Shown here piece by piece: positions 1 through 8,098 of a DNA stretch of 64,000 nt. This DNA comes from Coriobacteriaceae bacterium (GTDB lineage: Bacteria > Actinomycetota > Coriobacteriia > Coriobacteriales > Coriobacteriaceae): NCBI GenBank assembly GCA_902364975.1, contig CABJFQ010000003.1:62001-126000 (forward strand), read 5' to 3'. The notes under the pieces were generated by a model. It did not search any database. It saw only the letters and a program-made list of their open reading frames with translations, and was not told the origin of the DNA. Each line of letters starts with the position of its first letter. The first letter of the stretch is position 1. A program made the translations under genes and the position numbers.

Positions 1-459
1 CTCATCGAGCGGGCACCTAAAGCCGGGATGCCCACCGATAAAGAACGGCATATCCTCGGTGCCCTCGTTGGTAACCTCATAGGAGACACGCACGGCGGCG
101 TCCTCGAGCGTATAGCGGGCGACGAGCCTAAACGGATACGGATAATCGCTCAGCAGCGCGGCGTTATCCTCCGAAGCCAGGCACATAGCCAACTCGTTCT
201 CGCCTTGGCTCAGCAGCTTCCACTCCTGCTTGCGCGCAAAGCCGTGGCGAGCGAGCTTTACATGATGCCCGGCAAACGTCATGGCGCTGTTGTCGCGCAA
301 GCCTCCGCAAATCGGGAAGCAAATCGGCGCCTGGCCGGACCACACGGTGGGATCACCCTGCCACAAGTACTCGCGACCTCCGGCCTCAATCGAGGTAAAC
401 GAGCCACCAGCCGTGGAAACCTTAATAGAAATCGAATCGTTGGAGAGAGCGTATTCCAT
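1..459 (-). CDS. Aldose 1-epimerase family protein (partial)
   Basis: The gene reads leftward off the window, so only the first 153 codons are present. Galactose-mutarotase/YeaD-type proteins interconvert sugar anomers in the cytoplasm. The visible part carries family blocks: GGREYLWQGDPTVWSG near residues 26-41, PICFPICGGLRDN, and HGFARKQEW, the HGFAR segment holding the His and Arg that line the sugar site in this family. The start at 459 has an AAAGGA ribosome site about 8 nt upstream. It diverges from the flavodoxin-like gene at 617. Substrate (hexose or hexose phosphate) cannot be told from the fragment. Confidence 0.85.
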   Translation of the reverse strand, partial: MEYALSNDSISIKVSTAGGSFTSIEAGGREYLWQGDPTVWSGQAPICFPICGGLRDNSAMTFAGHHVKLARHGFARKQEWKLLSQGENELAMCLASEDNAALLSDYPYPFRLVARYTLEDAAVRVSYEVTNEGTEDMPFFIGGHPGFRCPLDE

Positions 460-616
460 TACCCATCCTTTCGAACAACTGCTTTATTTCACGCAAGCGC
501 CCGTTTCAATCCTAACCATAGAACAAACCCGCACGCTCATCGATGCGTCCGGTATCCCGGCCATGTAACGGGGTACCATACAGACATTGATGCAATTACA
601 GCTGAAAGGCCTTCTT

Positions 617-1201
617 ATGCGAACCATCATTCTTTATGCCTCACGCCACCACGGCAATACGAAAAAGCTCGTGGACGCCATTGTCGAGGCGCACCCCGAA
701 ATCGATACCCTCGACGTGAAAACACTCGGCAAAAACGAGTATCCCAACCTGCACGAATACCATCTGATTGGTGTCGCCACGGGCATCTATTACTCCGAGA
801 TCGACAAGGACATGGCACGCGTGCTCACTAACGTGTTGCAGCCGCAGGACAAGGTGTTTGGCCTTATGACCTACGGTGGAAAAAACAAGTGGTACGGCAA
901 GGATATCGATGGCATCTGCCGCATGAGGCAGGCCATCTTTATGGGTGTCTACGGCTGCCCCGGCTTTGATACGTGGGGGCCGTTCAAGCTCGCCGGCGGC
1001 GTCCAGAAGGGGCACCCGACCGCTGAGGAAATTAAGGGTGCCGTCGACTTCTTCGACAAGATCGAAGACGAGTATGGAGACATCATCGTCGAAGAGTACG
1101 CCAAGCGCGAGAAGCGCCTAGCATACGAGAAGGAGCATCCTGCAGGAGGCCTGGTGGCCGGCGTTAAGCGTACGGCAAAGAAAATCGCTAGCAAGCTGTA
1201 A
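617..1201 (+). CDS. Flavodoxin family protein
   Basis: A 194-residue protein starting MRTIILYASRHHGNTKK, the flavodoxin phosphate-binding loop at the end of the first strand, so it probably binds FMN and carries electrons in the cytoplasm. Later segments (VFGLMTYGGKNKWYG, IFMGVYGCPGFDTWGPF) fit the loops around an isoalloxazine ring. The C-terminal 40 residues are charged and Lys-rich (GGLVAGVKRTAKKIASKL) and lie beyond the fold. The ATG at 617 is preferred over 587 because AAAGG lies 7-11 nt upstream and the fold begins there. A plus-strand terminator follows. The redox partner is not indicated by the neighbours. Confidence 0.85.
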   Translation: MRTIILYASRHHGNTKKLVDAIVEAHPEIDTLDVKTLGKNEYPNLHEYHLIGVATGIYYSEIDKDMARVLTNVLQPQDKVFGLMTYGGKNKWYGKDIDGICRMRQAIFMGVYGCPGFDTWGPFKLAGGVQKGHPTAEEIKGAVDFFDKIEDEYGDIIVEEYAKREKRLAYEKEHPAGGLVAGVKRTAKKIASKL

Positions 1202-1232
1202 CTGTAAAGGTGCTTTTGAGCGTTTAACCCGT

Positions 1233-1274
1233 ACGGCGGGTCCGAGCAGATTCGGGCCCGCCGTCTTTTTCTTT
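1233..1274 (+). terminator. Rho-independent terminator after the flavodoxin gene
   Basis: ACGGCGGG (1233-1240) pairs with CCCGCCGT (1257-1264) across a short internal stem, followed by TTTTTCTTT on the plus strand. No T-run follows on the minus strand, so it should serve the plus-strand gene only. Confidence 0.8.
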
Positions 1275-1276
1275 CG

Positions 1277-2446
1277 TTACTCGGTAAAGGCGTTGCCGAC
1301 GCTCTGGCCGCCAACATACGTCTCGACGAGGGTGAGCTCATGGTCGAACACGACAAAGTCGGCGTCGCGACCCGGCATGATGCTGCCGCACTTATCCTCG
1401 ATGTGCGCGGAGCGTGCCGGTACCTCGGTTGCCATGCGAATGGCGATATCGGCGCTGGCGATGCCCCAGTCGACGATGTTCTTGACGCCCTGGGCAAGCG
1501 TGAGCACCGAACCGGCAATGCTCTTGCCATCGGCGAGCCAGCACAGGTTGTCCTTCATGATGACGTCCATGCCGCCGCTAGTGTAGCTGCCCTCGGGCAT
1601 GCCGCCGCAGCCCAGGCAGTCGGTGATGAGTACCGTGTGCTGCCAGCCCTTGGCCTGCAGCAGCGCCTTGATGGCGGCAGGGTTTACGTGCTTGCCGTCA
1701 CAGATGATCTCGGCGTAGGTCTCGGACGTGGACATAGCAGCACCCACGACACCGGGCTCACGGTGATGCAGCCCGCGCTGGCCGTTATAGGTATGCGTAA
1801 AGCAGCTGGCACCGGCGTTGATGGCGGCGATGCACTCATCGTAGGTGGCGTCGGAGTGACCGATGCTGGTCACCACACCCTTGGCGTTCAGAGCAGCCGC
1901 ATAAGCAGCGGCACCGTCGCGCTCGGCCGCCATGGCGCTCTTAACGATGCGACCGCCCGCAGCCTCCTGCCACTGATCAAAGACCTCCTCGGAGGGATCG
2001 ATAAGATAAGCGGGGTTCTGCGCGCCCACGTGCTTCATGGTAAAGAAGGGGCCCTCCAGGTAGATGCCCTGAATGCGAGCACCGCAGAAGTCGGGGCCGC
2101 GACCCTCGTCCGCCTGAGCGATGGCGGCGCAGGCGTCCTTGATCTGCTCGACGCCATCGGTGAACGTCGTGGGTAGCCAGCTGGTGGTACCGCGACGGGC
2201 GAGCTCGGTCGAGCTGATATCAATGCCCTCGGGATCGTTATCGGTAGTCGAGTGGTTATAGAAGCCATGAATGTGGGTGTCGACCATACCCGGTGCGATC
2301 CACGATCCAGTGTAGTCCTTAATCTCGCAAGAGGGCTCGTCGGCCTGCCAGGCGCCAAAGACGCCATCCTCGACCATAAGATAGCCGCCCAGTTGCGGGC
2401 CTGCCGGCAAGAAGAACTTGTCAGCCTTAATTGCGTACGTGCTCAT
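1277..2446 (-). CDS. nagA: N-acetylglucosamine-6-phosphate deacetylase
   Basis: A 389-residue amidohydrolase that removes acetate from N-acetylhexosamine 6-phosphate in the cytoplasm. Metal and catalytic motifs are visible: DTHIHG at 57-61, ChemH-type block CFTHTYNGQRG around residue 220, and LITDCLGCGG with the catalytic Asp. The N-terminal VDTHIH follows a typical small beta-barrel segment. The longer reading starts with GTG inside the ribosome site; the ATG at 2446 has AAGGAG about 5 nt upstream and is chosen. It lies downstream of agaS, GntR and the mannose-family PTS, so it may act on N-acetylgalactosamine 6-phosphate (AgaA role) as well as the GlcNAc form. A hairpin separates it from agaS. 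Confidence 0.93.
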   Translation of the reverse strand: MSTYAIKADKFFLPAGPQLGGYLMVEDGVFGAWQADEPSCEIKDYTGSWIAPGMVDTHIHGFYNHSTTDNDPEGIDISSTELARRGTTSWLPTTFTDGVEQIKDACAAIAQADEGRGPDFCGARIQGIYLEGPFFTMKHVGAQNPAYLIDPSEEVFDQWQEAAGGRIVKSAMAAERDGAAAYAAALNAKGVVTSIGHSDATYDECIAAINAGASCFTHTYNGQRGLHHREPGVVGAAMSTSETYAEIICDGKHVNPAAIKALLQAKGWQHTVLITDCLGCGGMPEGSYTSGGMDVIMKDNLCWLADGKSIAGSVLTLAQGVKNIVDWGIASADIAIRMATEVPARSAHIEDKCGSIMPGRDADFVVFDHELTLVETYVGGQSVGNAFTE

Positions 2447-2504
2447 ATGCACTCCTTGCTTCTAAAGCAGTTGACTGTGGTGATGCTTATACCCAGCTCA
2501 GGTA

Positions 2505-2545
2505 AAACAAAAAGCGCCCGCCCGCCGTTATGAGCGGACGGGCGC
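2505..2545 (-). terminator. Terminator after agaS
   Basis: GCGCCCGCCCGC (2514-2525) and GCGGACGGGCGC (2534-2545) form a strong stem, and the minus strand continues into a T-rich run (2505-2513). It lies between agaS and nagA, both on the minus strand, so it should reduce or stop read-through into nagA. Confidence 0.8.
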
Positions 2546-2564
2546 CCTTACAGGGGGGACGCGA

Positions 2565-3731
2565 TTAAGCGGTGAAGGGGTGAATCGTCACGCCCTTAAC
2601 CACGCGGTTGACCGTGCCGGTGGGGCTCGGCGTATCGGGCGTGTTGCCCACGCGCACGGAGTTGAGCAGGCTGATGGCCTGGGCAAACATCACGAACGGC
2701 AGGGCAAGGTAGCCCTCGGGGAGTGCCTCATAGCCCTTAAAGGTGAAGGACTCGCCCTCGTAGACGGTAGCGCCATCCTGCTGAACGGCAACGGTGTGCT
2801 GAGCGATCTCGTCGCCACCGATCTCGTTGAGGATGTCGATATCGTACTGACGGGTGTAGGCATCGTTGTTGACGAACACGAACACGAGGGTCTTGTCGTC
2901 GACGAAGGACTTGGGTCCGTGACGATAACCCATAGAGGTGTCGTAGGAAGTAGCGACTAGACCGTGAGCGAGCTCGAGGATCTTGAGCTGGCTCTCCTGG
3001 GCAAGGCCACCGAAGGAGCCGGAACCCAAGTAGGTCACGCGGTTGAAGTCGCCAGCCAGGTAATCGGCAACCTCGGACTCGCGAGCGATGACCTCCTCGC
3101 CCATCTTGGCGATGGTCTCGACCCACTCGGCCTTCTGCTCGTCGGAAGCCTCGTCAAAGATGAGGGTAGAGAGCAGGGTCATGCAGGTGTAGGAACCGGT
3201 CATGGCGAAGCCCTTGTCGTTGGCGCGCGGGATGAGCAGCGTCAGCGCATTGGGGTCATCAGCGGACTCGACAGCGAGCTTGCCCTCGGGAGCGCAGGTG
3301 ATGTTGAGGAACTTGACGTTGTGGACGAGCTCCTTGGCAACGGCGACGGCGGCAAGGCTCTCGGGGCTGTTGCCAGAGCGGGCAAAGGAAACCACGAGCG
3401 TGGGATCCTCGGCGCGCAGGAAGTCGCGCGGGGCGCTCACGATATCGGTCGTGGCGATGGGCTTAAAGTCGTAGAGATCAGTGTTGCCAGCGTGACGCAG
3501 GTACGGGGCGCAGGTATCGCCAACATAGTCGGACGTACCGGCACCGGTGAAGACAACGGACAGACGGCCCTCGCCCATAGCGCGAGCCTCAGCCAGAAAG
3601 GCCTCGATGGCCTCCTTGTTCTCGCGATAGATGTTGAGCGTATCACGCCAAAGCTCGGGCTGCTGAGCAATCTCGGCCGTGGTGATCTGGGCGCCGAGCT
3701 CGGTGAGCTCCTCGACACTCTTCTCGAACAT
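2565..3731 (-). CDS. agaS: SIS-domain sugar isomerase/deaminase, AgaS type
   Basis: A 388-residue protein with two SIS domains, the length of AgaS (galactosamine-6-phosphate deaminase/isomerase, yielding tagatose 6-phosphate and ammonia). Phosphosugar-binding motifs are seen at GAGTSDYVG (63-71), SFARSGNSPES (about 115) and GSGSFGGLAQES (about 237), with GYRHGPKSFV near 268, the catalytic loop of this group. AGAGAGG upstream sets the start. Its promoter carries the shared operator overlapping the -35 box. Together with nagA and the PTS it completes entry of N-acetylgalactosamine into central metabolism. The GlmS-like glucosamine activity is an alternative but less likely given length and context. 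Confidence 0.88.
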   Translation of the reverse strand: MFEKSVEELTELGAQITTAEIAQQPELWRDTLNIYRENKEAIEAFLAEARAMGEGRLSVVFTGAGTSDYVGDTCAPYLRHAGNTDLYDFKPIATTDIVSAPRDFLRAEDPTLVVSFARSGNSPESLAAVAVAKELVHNVKFLNITCAPEGKLAVESADDPNALTLLIPRANDKGFAMTGSYTCMTLLSTLIFDEASDEQKAEWVETIAKMGEEVIARESEVADYLAGDFNRVTYLGSGSFGGLAQESQLKILELAHGLVATSYDTSMGYRHGPKSFVDDKTLVFVFVNNDAYTRQYDIDILNEIGGDEIAQHTVAVQQDGATVYEGESFTFKGYEALPEGYLALPFVMFAQAISLLNSVRVGNTPDTPSPTGTVNRVVKGVTIHPFTA

Positions 3732-3770
3732 TTCTAATACCTCTCTCTAGAAGTAATCCTCTGACGTGCA

Positions 3771-3806
3771 ATTATACACTTCGATTGGTTATCTGGTAGT
3801 AACCAG
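3771..3806 (-). promoter_or_regulatory. agaS promoter with overlapping GntR-type operator
   Basis: On the minus strand the -10 box is TATAAT (3771-3776). The -35 position with 17 bp spacing (3794-3799) lies inside CTGGTAGTAACCAG (3793-3806), whose arms CTGGT/ACCAG are perfect inverted repeats around AGTA. This fits the GT-N4-AC pattern of HutC-type GntR operators. The same motif occurs before the PTS operon. Repressor identity (the gene at 3846-4577) is inferred. Confidence 0.75.
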
Positions 3807-3845
3807 TTAAATACAAAGAATCATCATATGGAAACGGTGCAGACA

Positions 3846-4577
3846 CTAATCGCTACGCTGGTGGTAAACCTTGTATTTAAACTGATCGGCACGAGCAACC
3901 GAGAGCGTATACTCCACAACCTCGTTTGACTCGTTATACGTAGTCCTAACCAAATCGAGCACAGGCGAGCCCTCGACGATTTCCAAAAGGTGGGCATCGG
4001 TGGGACGGGCTATGCTCGCATAGAACTCCTCTTCGGCCACGCGTATTTTTTGCTTAAAGTCTTGCTCAATCACATCGTAAAGCGGCTTACGCTCCAGCAA
4101 CGGTCGCTTTAGGGACAGAAATTGACGAACCGGTAGATAGCTACGTTCGACCATCATGGGCATGTTGTCGGCAGAACGAAGGCGCTTGAGCTTAAAAATG
4201 CGATCACCGATACGTAATCCCATATGCTCGGCCAGATTCTTATCGGCCTCCATCTCGCAAAAATCGAGAATCGTGGTCTCGGGGTCGCGACCCATCGCGC
4301 GCATCTGCTCGGTAAAGCTGTAGGACTGCATAAGATTGGTTGCCTTTGCCGAACGGTCGGTCACAAAGGTACCGCGACCGTGCTGCCGAACCACCAGTCC
4401 TAAACGCTCCAGTTCCTGCAGAGCCAGGCGTACCGTAGTGCGCGAGAGACCATAGCGCTCCGAAAGTTCGCGCTCGGAAGGAATCATGTCACCGGCGCGA
4501 TATTCATGGTCAATCTTTTCGGTCAGAATATCGACCAGCTGATCGTACAGCGGTTGCTTACGCGCTCCGATCGCCAT
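3846..4577 (-). CDS. GntR family transcriptional regulator with UTRA domain
   Basis: A 243-residue HutC-type regulator. Residues 8-76 form a winged helix-turn-helix (PLYDQLVDILTEKI, IPSERELSERYGLSRTTVR, LVVRQHGRGTFVT). Residues about 95-238 are a UTRA ligand-binding domain (ILDFCEMEADKNLAEHMG, LKRLRSADNMPMMVERSYLP). Such proteins sense phosphorylated sugars and release DNA. It sits between agaS and the PTS operon, both preceded by the CTGGTAGTAACCA-type site, so it is most likely their repressor (NagR/AgaR2 role). GGGAGG precedes the ATG at 4577. The effector is probably an amino-sugar phosphate but is not shown. Confidence 0.92.
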   Translation of the reverse strand: MAIGARKQPLYDQLVDILTEKIDHEYRAGDMIPSERELSERYGLSRTTVRLALQELERLGLVVRQHGRGTFVTDRSAKATNLMQSYSFTEQMRAMGRDPETTILDFCEMEADKNLAEHMGLRIGDRIFKLKRLRSADNMPMMVERSYLPVRQFLSLKRPLLERKPLYDVIEQDFKQKIRVAEEEFYASIARPTDAHLLEIVEGSPVLDLVRTTYNESNEVVEYTLSVARADQFKYKVYHQRSD

Positions 4578-4662
4578 CCTATCCTCCCTTTTGCTCGAAT
4601 TCGGCTAACTACCTAGGGTGTTAAGCATTATCGATCTGCAACACCCGAATCATTAAGAAAAC

Positions 4663-4696
4663 AAAAGCCGCGCGCTCTTTCGAGCACGCGGCTTTT
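4663..4696 (-). terminator. Terminator of the PTS operon
   Basis: AAAAGCCGCGCGCTC (4663-4677) and GAGCACGCGGCTTTT (4682-4696) form a near-perfect hairpin with a 4-nt loop. T-runs flank both sides, so it can work in both directions; on the minus strand it follows the IID gene. Confidence 0.85.
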
Positions 4697-4762
4697 AACA
4701 TACACATGGCTTAAGGGGTCGGGGTGTGAGCCGCGTAGGGACACACCCCTCAAGCTAGAGCC

Positions 4763-5845
4763 TTACCAGATGCTCGGCCAGAGACCAAGCGGGCCAGCGC
4801 CCAGGATGCCCAGAACGAAGAGCAGCAGAATGCCCTTGGTCGGGGTCCAGCTGTGCTTAGCGAACATGTAGTAAAGCAGCAGCGTAAGCATAAGCGGGAC
4901 AAGCTTCGGAACGATGGTGTTGAGGGTGTCGGCAACAGAGAAGTTGACCGGATCCTCGGTGACGGTGCCGTAGGTGACGGACTCCATGCCGTTGCCCAGA
5001 TCGGTGACGCCGCACTCGACAGCGTTGCCGTCGGCATCGGAAGCGGTGAGGGCGTTGCCGTCCTCATCGGTCATGGCGATGGTACCGGCCTCAGCGGTCT
5101 CGGTATCGATGCCCTCCATACCGGTGAAGTTCTCGGCCTCCTTCTCGGAGACGATCACGGTAGTAGCGGAGAGGCCGCGGGTGGTGCCGTTGGGGATCTG
5201 GAGGTTGATCTGGGTGCCACCCATGGTGACGACCAGGCAACCGACGACGAAGACGCCCATGATGGAAGCGGCACGCGTAAAGGCCTGCATGTTGGCGGTC
5301 AGAGCGTCAATAGCGCTGGTGCCAAGCTTGTAGGACCAGTTCATGAGCCAGAAGCGCAGAGCGAACTGGACGACGTTGAAGATCACCAGGAAGATCAGCG
5401 GCGCAGCGGCGTTACCGTTGATAGCCATGTTGGAGGTGATGCCGGCCGTGATAGGCACGAGCGTCAGCCAGAACAGGGCGTCACCGATACCACCGAGCGG
5501 GCCCATTGCGGCGACGCGGACGGCGCGGATCGTGGGGATGTCAACCTTGTTCTGCTCGAGCGAAAGCACGATACCCATAACAAAGGTGACGAGGAACGGG
5601 TGAGTGTTGAAGAACTCCAGGTTGTGGCTCATGGAAGCCGCGAGGTCGTTCTTGTTGGTGTGGATCTTCTCCAGACCGGGGATGATGGAGTAGAGCCAAC
5701 CGGCGGCCTGCATACGCTCGTAGTTGAACGAGGCCTGCAGGAAGCAGGAGCGCCAAGCCATCTTGTTGAGGGTCTTCTGGTCGAGCTGCGGAGCAGGAGT
5801 GAGATCCTCGTAGTGCTCCGGGATCACATACTCATTAGATGCCAT
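4763..5845 (-). CDS. PTS system mannose/GalNAc family IID component
   Basis: Membrane component of a mannose-family phosphotransferase, forming the channel with IIC. Conserved blocks: WRSCFLQASFNYERMQAAGW (31-50), RAVRVAAMGPLGGIGDALFW (107-126) and a hydrophobic C terminus (LMLTLLLYYMF, GILLLFVLGILGA). It is 360 residues against roughly 270-300 usual: residues about 219-303 are an acidic, Gly/Asp-rich soluble stretch absent from ordinary ManZ/AgaD. The ATG at 5845 overlaps the IIC stop by 11 bp and has GGAGGTGA 9 nt upstream, which rules out the longer reading. Last gene of the operon. Confidence 0.93.
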   Translation of the reverse strand: MASNEYVIPEHYEDLTPAPQLDQKTLNKMAWRSCFLQASFNYERMQAAGWLYSIIPGLEKIHTNKNDLAASMSHNLEFFNTHPFLVTFVMGIVLSLEQNKVDIPTIRAVRVAAMGPLGGIGDALFWLTLVPITAGITSNMAINGNAAAPLIFLVIFNVVQFALRFWLMNWSYKLGTSAIDALTANMQAFTRAASIMGVFVVGCLVVTMGGTQINLQIPNGTTRGLSATTVIVSEKEAENFTGMEGIDTETAEAGTIAMTDEDGNALTASDADGNAVECGVTDLGNGMESVTYGTVTEDPVNFSVADTLNTIVPKLVPLMLTLLLYYMFAKHSWTPTKGILLLFVLGILGAGPLGLWPSIW

Positions 5846-6635
5846 CTTCGAAGTCACCTCCGTCAGAAACAGCTGCACCCTTCAGCTCGGTCTGCTGCTG
5901 GAAGTCCCAGAAGGCGATGCCGAAGCCGATGAGAGCGAGGATGAGCAGAGCAGGGGTTGCCAGAGAATCGTTGGCAACGGTGATGAGCGCGAGGCCAAAG
6001 CCCATGAGGAAGAAGCCCCACATATCGCGGTTCATCATAACCTTGAGCAGGACGGCGAAGCCGACGAAGCGCATCATGCCGCCTGCAGCGGAAAGACCGG
6101 TCTGCAGCCAAGTCGGGATGGCGGAAGCGATGGTCTGACCGATGGTGGCGCCAGCGATGAAGAACAGGGTAACGACGACGGCGAAGATCAGGCCGAGCAG
6201 AGCCATGGCGAAGTAGTTCAGACGCTCGATACCCTTGGTGTCAGCGTTGTGAGCCATGTTGTCCGCGGAGGACATGAGCGGCGACATAAGCGTGAAGACC
6301 AGGGTAACGCCGAGCTGACCAAGCAGAGCGAACGGAATGGCAAGGCCGACTGCCGCGTTGGGCTCGAGGCCCGTAGCGATAGCGAGAATGGCTGCCATGA
6401 TGCCGCCGATGACGGCGTTAGGCGGCTGAGCGCCTCCGATCGGCATGTTGCCGATCGTCATGAGCTGATAGGTACCACCCACGAGAAGACCGGTGTTGAG
6501 GTCGCCAAGGATAAGACCGATGACGGCGCCGGTGACGATGGGCTGATAGAGAGACTCGAGGAAGTTGAACTGGTCGATTGCCGCGACGAACGTGACGATG
6601 AAGACCAGAGCGACCTGGATGATCGAGTATTCCAT
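5835..6635 (-). CDS. PTS system mannose/GalNAc family IIC component
   Basis: A 266-residue polytopic membrane protein that translocates the sugar. Typical IIC blocks are visible: TGAVIGLILGDLNTGLLVGG (35-54), GNMPIGGAQPPNAVIGGIMA, and GLEPNAAVGLAIPFALLGQ. Several membrane spans cover most of its length, ending in an acidic tail. AAAGGAGGAG precedes the ATG. It overlaps the IID gene by 11 bp (translational coupling). Specificity cannot be read from sequence; agaS and nagA nearby suggest N-acetylgalactosamine or galactosamine. Confidence 0.93.
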   Translation of the reverse strand: MEYSIIQVALVFIVTFVAAIDQFNFLESLYQPIVTGAVIGLILGDLNTGLLVGGTYQLMTIGNMPIGGAQPPNAVIGGIMAAILAIATGLEPNAAVGLAIPFALLGQLGVTLVFTLMSPLMSSADNMAHNADTKGIERLNYFAMALLGLIFAVVVTLFFIAGATIGQTIASAIPTWLQTGLSAAGGMMRFVGFAVLLKVMMNRDMWGFFLMGFGLALITVANDSLATPALLILALIGFGIAFWDFQQQTELKGAAVSDGGDFEDGI

Positions 6636-6725
6636 CTTGCTCCTCCTTTCAAAATGTATGTACGCACTTTGGATATCACGTACAGAACGTCAGGGTTTCA
6701 ATCCTGACAACGTGGATCACGAGGA

Positions 6726-7208
6726 TTACGAGAAGAGCTTGCTCGTGTCCTCAACAGGCGTGCTCGGAACGCGCCTGATCTCCAACTCCACCCCCAATTC
6801 CTGCAGCTCTTTAAACGCAGCGACATCCTCGTCGTTAACTGCGACGGAGGTGGCGACTTGGCGCTTTCCTTCCGACATGTGCATGTTGCCGATGTTTACC
6901 TTCTTTATAGGCACACCGCCCTTGACGAGCGTAAGCACGTCTTCCGGTGTTTCGGCCACGATGAAGATCTTCTGGCGCGGGCTCGCCTTGCCAATGACGT
7001 CGATGGTCTTCTGCAGGGAGAAGAAACGCGTAGCGACGCCGGCGGGAGCGGCCATCTTCATGAGGTTCTGGCGCATGGTGTTGGTCGACACATCGTCGTT
7101 GGCGACGAGGATAAGGTTGGAGCCCAAGGTGGAGTTCCACTGGGTGGCAACCTGACCATGGACCAGTCGGTTATCGATGCGGGTAAGAAGAATGTTGGGT
7201 TCTGCCAT
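6726..7208 (-). CDS. PTS system mannose/GalNAc family IIB component
   Basis: A 160-residue cytoplasmic phosphocarrier. The active site is RIDNRLVHGQV, with His17 receiving phosphate from IIA and passing it to the sugar. The remaining sequence fits the IIB alpha/beta fold (NLILVANDDVSTNTMRQN, VNIGNMHMSEGKRQVATSV). It lies between the YajC-like gene and IIC. The 90 bp between IIB and IIC contain no visible gene or hairpin. Confidence 0.94.
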   Translation of the reverse strand: MAEPNILLTRIDNRLVHGQVATQWNSTLGSNLILVANDDVSTNTMRQNLMKMAAPAGVATRFFSLQKTIDVIGKASPRQKIFIVAETPEDVLTLVKGGVPIKKVNIGNMHMSEGKRQVATSVAVNDEDVAAFKELQELGVELEIRRVPSTPVEDTSKLFS

Positions 7209-7244
7209 GTTGATCAGCTTCCTTTCGTTATTTGCTGACGACAG

Positions 7245-7526
7245 TTACTTGATCTCCTGAATCGCGTAACGCGAAACATCTACGACGGCACCGGATCGGA
7301 CTTTGATCTGGACCTTTTCGCCTTCGATGCCCTTGACGGTTCCGTAGATACCGCCGGCGAAAAGAACCTCCTGACCCGGCTTGAGCTCGGTGTGCAGCTC
7401 CTTGAAGTACTTCTGCTTCTTCTTCATGTTGATTTGCGACCAGATGGTGTAAATCAAGCCCATGACGACAAGCAGGCCTAAAAGAGCGACCGAGGAGCTC
7501 AGGACGCTGGCTCCGAAATCGGCCAT
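7245..7526 (-). CDS. yajC: YajC-like membrane protein within the PTS operon
   Basis: A 93-residue protein with one N-terminal membrane span (VALLGLLVVMGLIYTIW) followed by the YajC cytoplasmic domain (KYFKELHTELKPGQEVLFAG, GIYGTVKGIEGEKVQIKVRS). YajC is an accessory of the SecDF translocase, but here it is embedded between PTS IIA and IIB with an ATG overlapping the IIA stop (TAATG). The same association is known in streptococcal hyaluronate/amino-sugar PTS operons, which suggests a dedicated role with this permease. No secD or secF is nearby. Confidence 0.85.
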   Translation of the reverse strand: MADFGASVLSSSVALLGLLVVMGLIYTIWSQINMKKKQKYFKELHTELKPGQEVLFAGGIYGTVKGIEGEKVQIKVRSGAVVDVSRYAIQEIK

Positions 7527-7969
7527 TAGATGCCGTCCTCGTCACCGAAGATATCCTCTTCCTCGGCACCAGCGACGGAGGCAACCGTCTGGGCGGTGAT
7601 GCCCGTCTGGCCAACGGTCACGGCCTGCTCGCCAAGCTCGGCGAGCGTAGCGTTGCCGCGGAGGAACAGAAGCTCAATAACCATGGGAAGGTTCGTGCCA
7701 GTCAGAATCTCGACGTTGTCGACATCCTGGGCAATCATCATTGCCTGGTTGAACGGGGTACCACCAAGCAGGTCGGTAAAGACGAGCACGCCATCGCACT
7801 CCTCGCGCATGGCGGTGATAGCGGCGCGGAGATCCTCACCGTAGGAAGCAGCCTGGTCGCCCTCGAAAGGAACGACGGTAAAAGCGGGCTGATCACCGGC
7901 GACCATAGCGATAGCGCTTGCGAGGCCGGGTGCGAACTGTCCATGACCGGTAAGAATAAAGCCAACCAT
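7526..7969 (-). CDS. PTS system mannose/GalNAc family IIA component
   Basis: A 147-residue cytoplasmic phosphocarrier, first gene of the PTS operon. MVGFILTGHGQFAPG places the phosphorylated His at residue 9, and VLVFTDLLGGTPFNQA is the family's second signature. The C-terminal 25 residues are acidic. It accepts phosphate from HPr and gives it to IIB. A candidate operator lies about 115 bp upstream. Confidence 0.94.
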   Translation of the reverse strand: MVGFILTGHGQFAPGLASAIAMVAGDQPAFTVVPFEGDQAASYGEDLRAAITAMREECDGVLVFTDLLGGTPFNQAMMIAQDVDNVEILTGTNLPMVIELLFLRGNATLAELGEQAVTVGQTGITAQTVASVAGAEEEDIFGDEDGI

Positions 7970-8066
7970 TCAAATTTCCCTTCCGAAGGTGTGTACGATC
8001 TGAGTCCGATGTTTTCGGAAGCCAGCGGGCGGACGCCCTTAAAGCTTCTTGGAAAGCGTTCTTTGA

Positions 8067-8098
8067 AGACCAGTGGTCTCTCAACTGGTAGTAACCAC
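8067..8098 (-). promoter_or_regulatory. Operator region before the PTS operon
   Basis: CTGGTAGTAACCAC (8085-8098) matches the agaS operator at 13 of 14 positions. Next to it, AGACCAGTGGTCT (8067-8079) is a perfect odd palindrome with the same CCA/TGG half-sites. A possible -10 (TATAGT on the minus strand, 8115-8120) lies upstream, so a bound repressor would sit just downstream of the start point. Binding protein inferred to be the GntR regulator. Confidence 0.65.
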
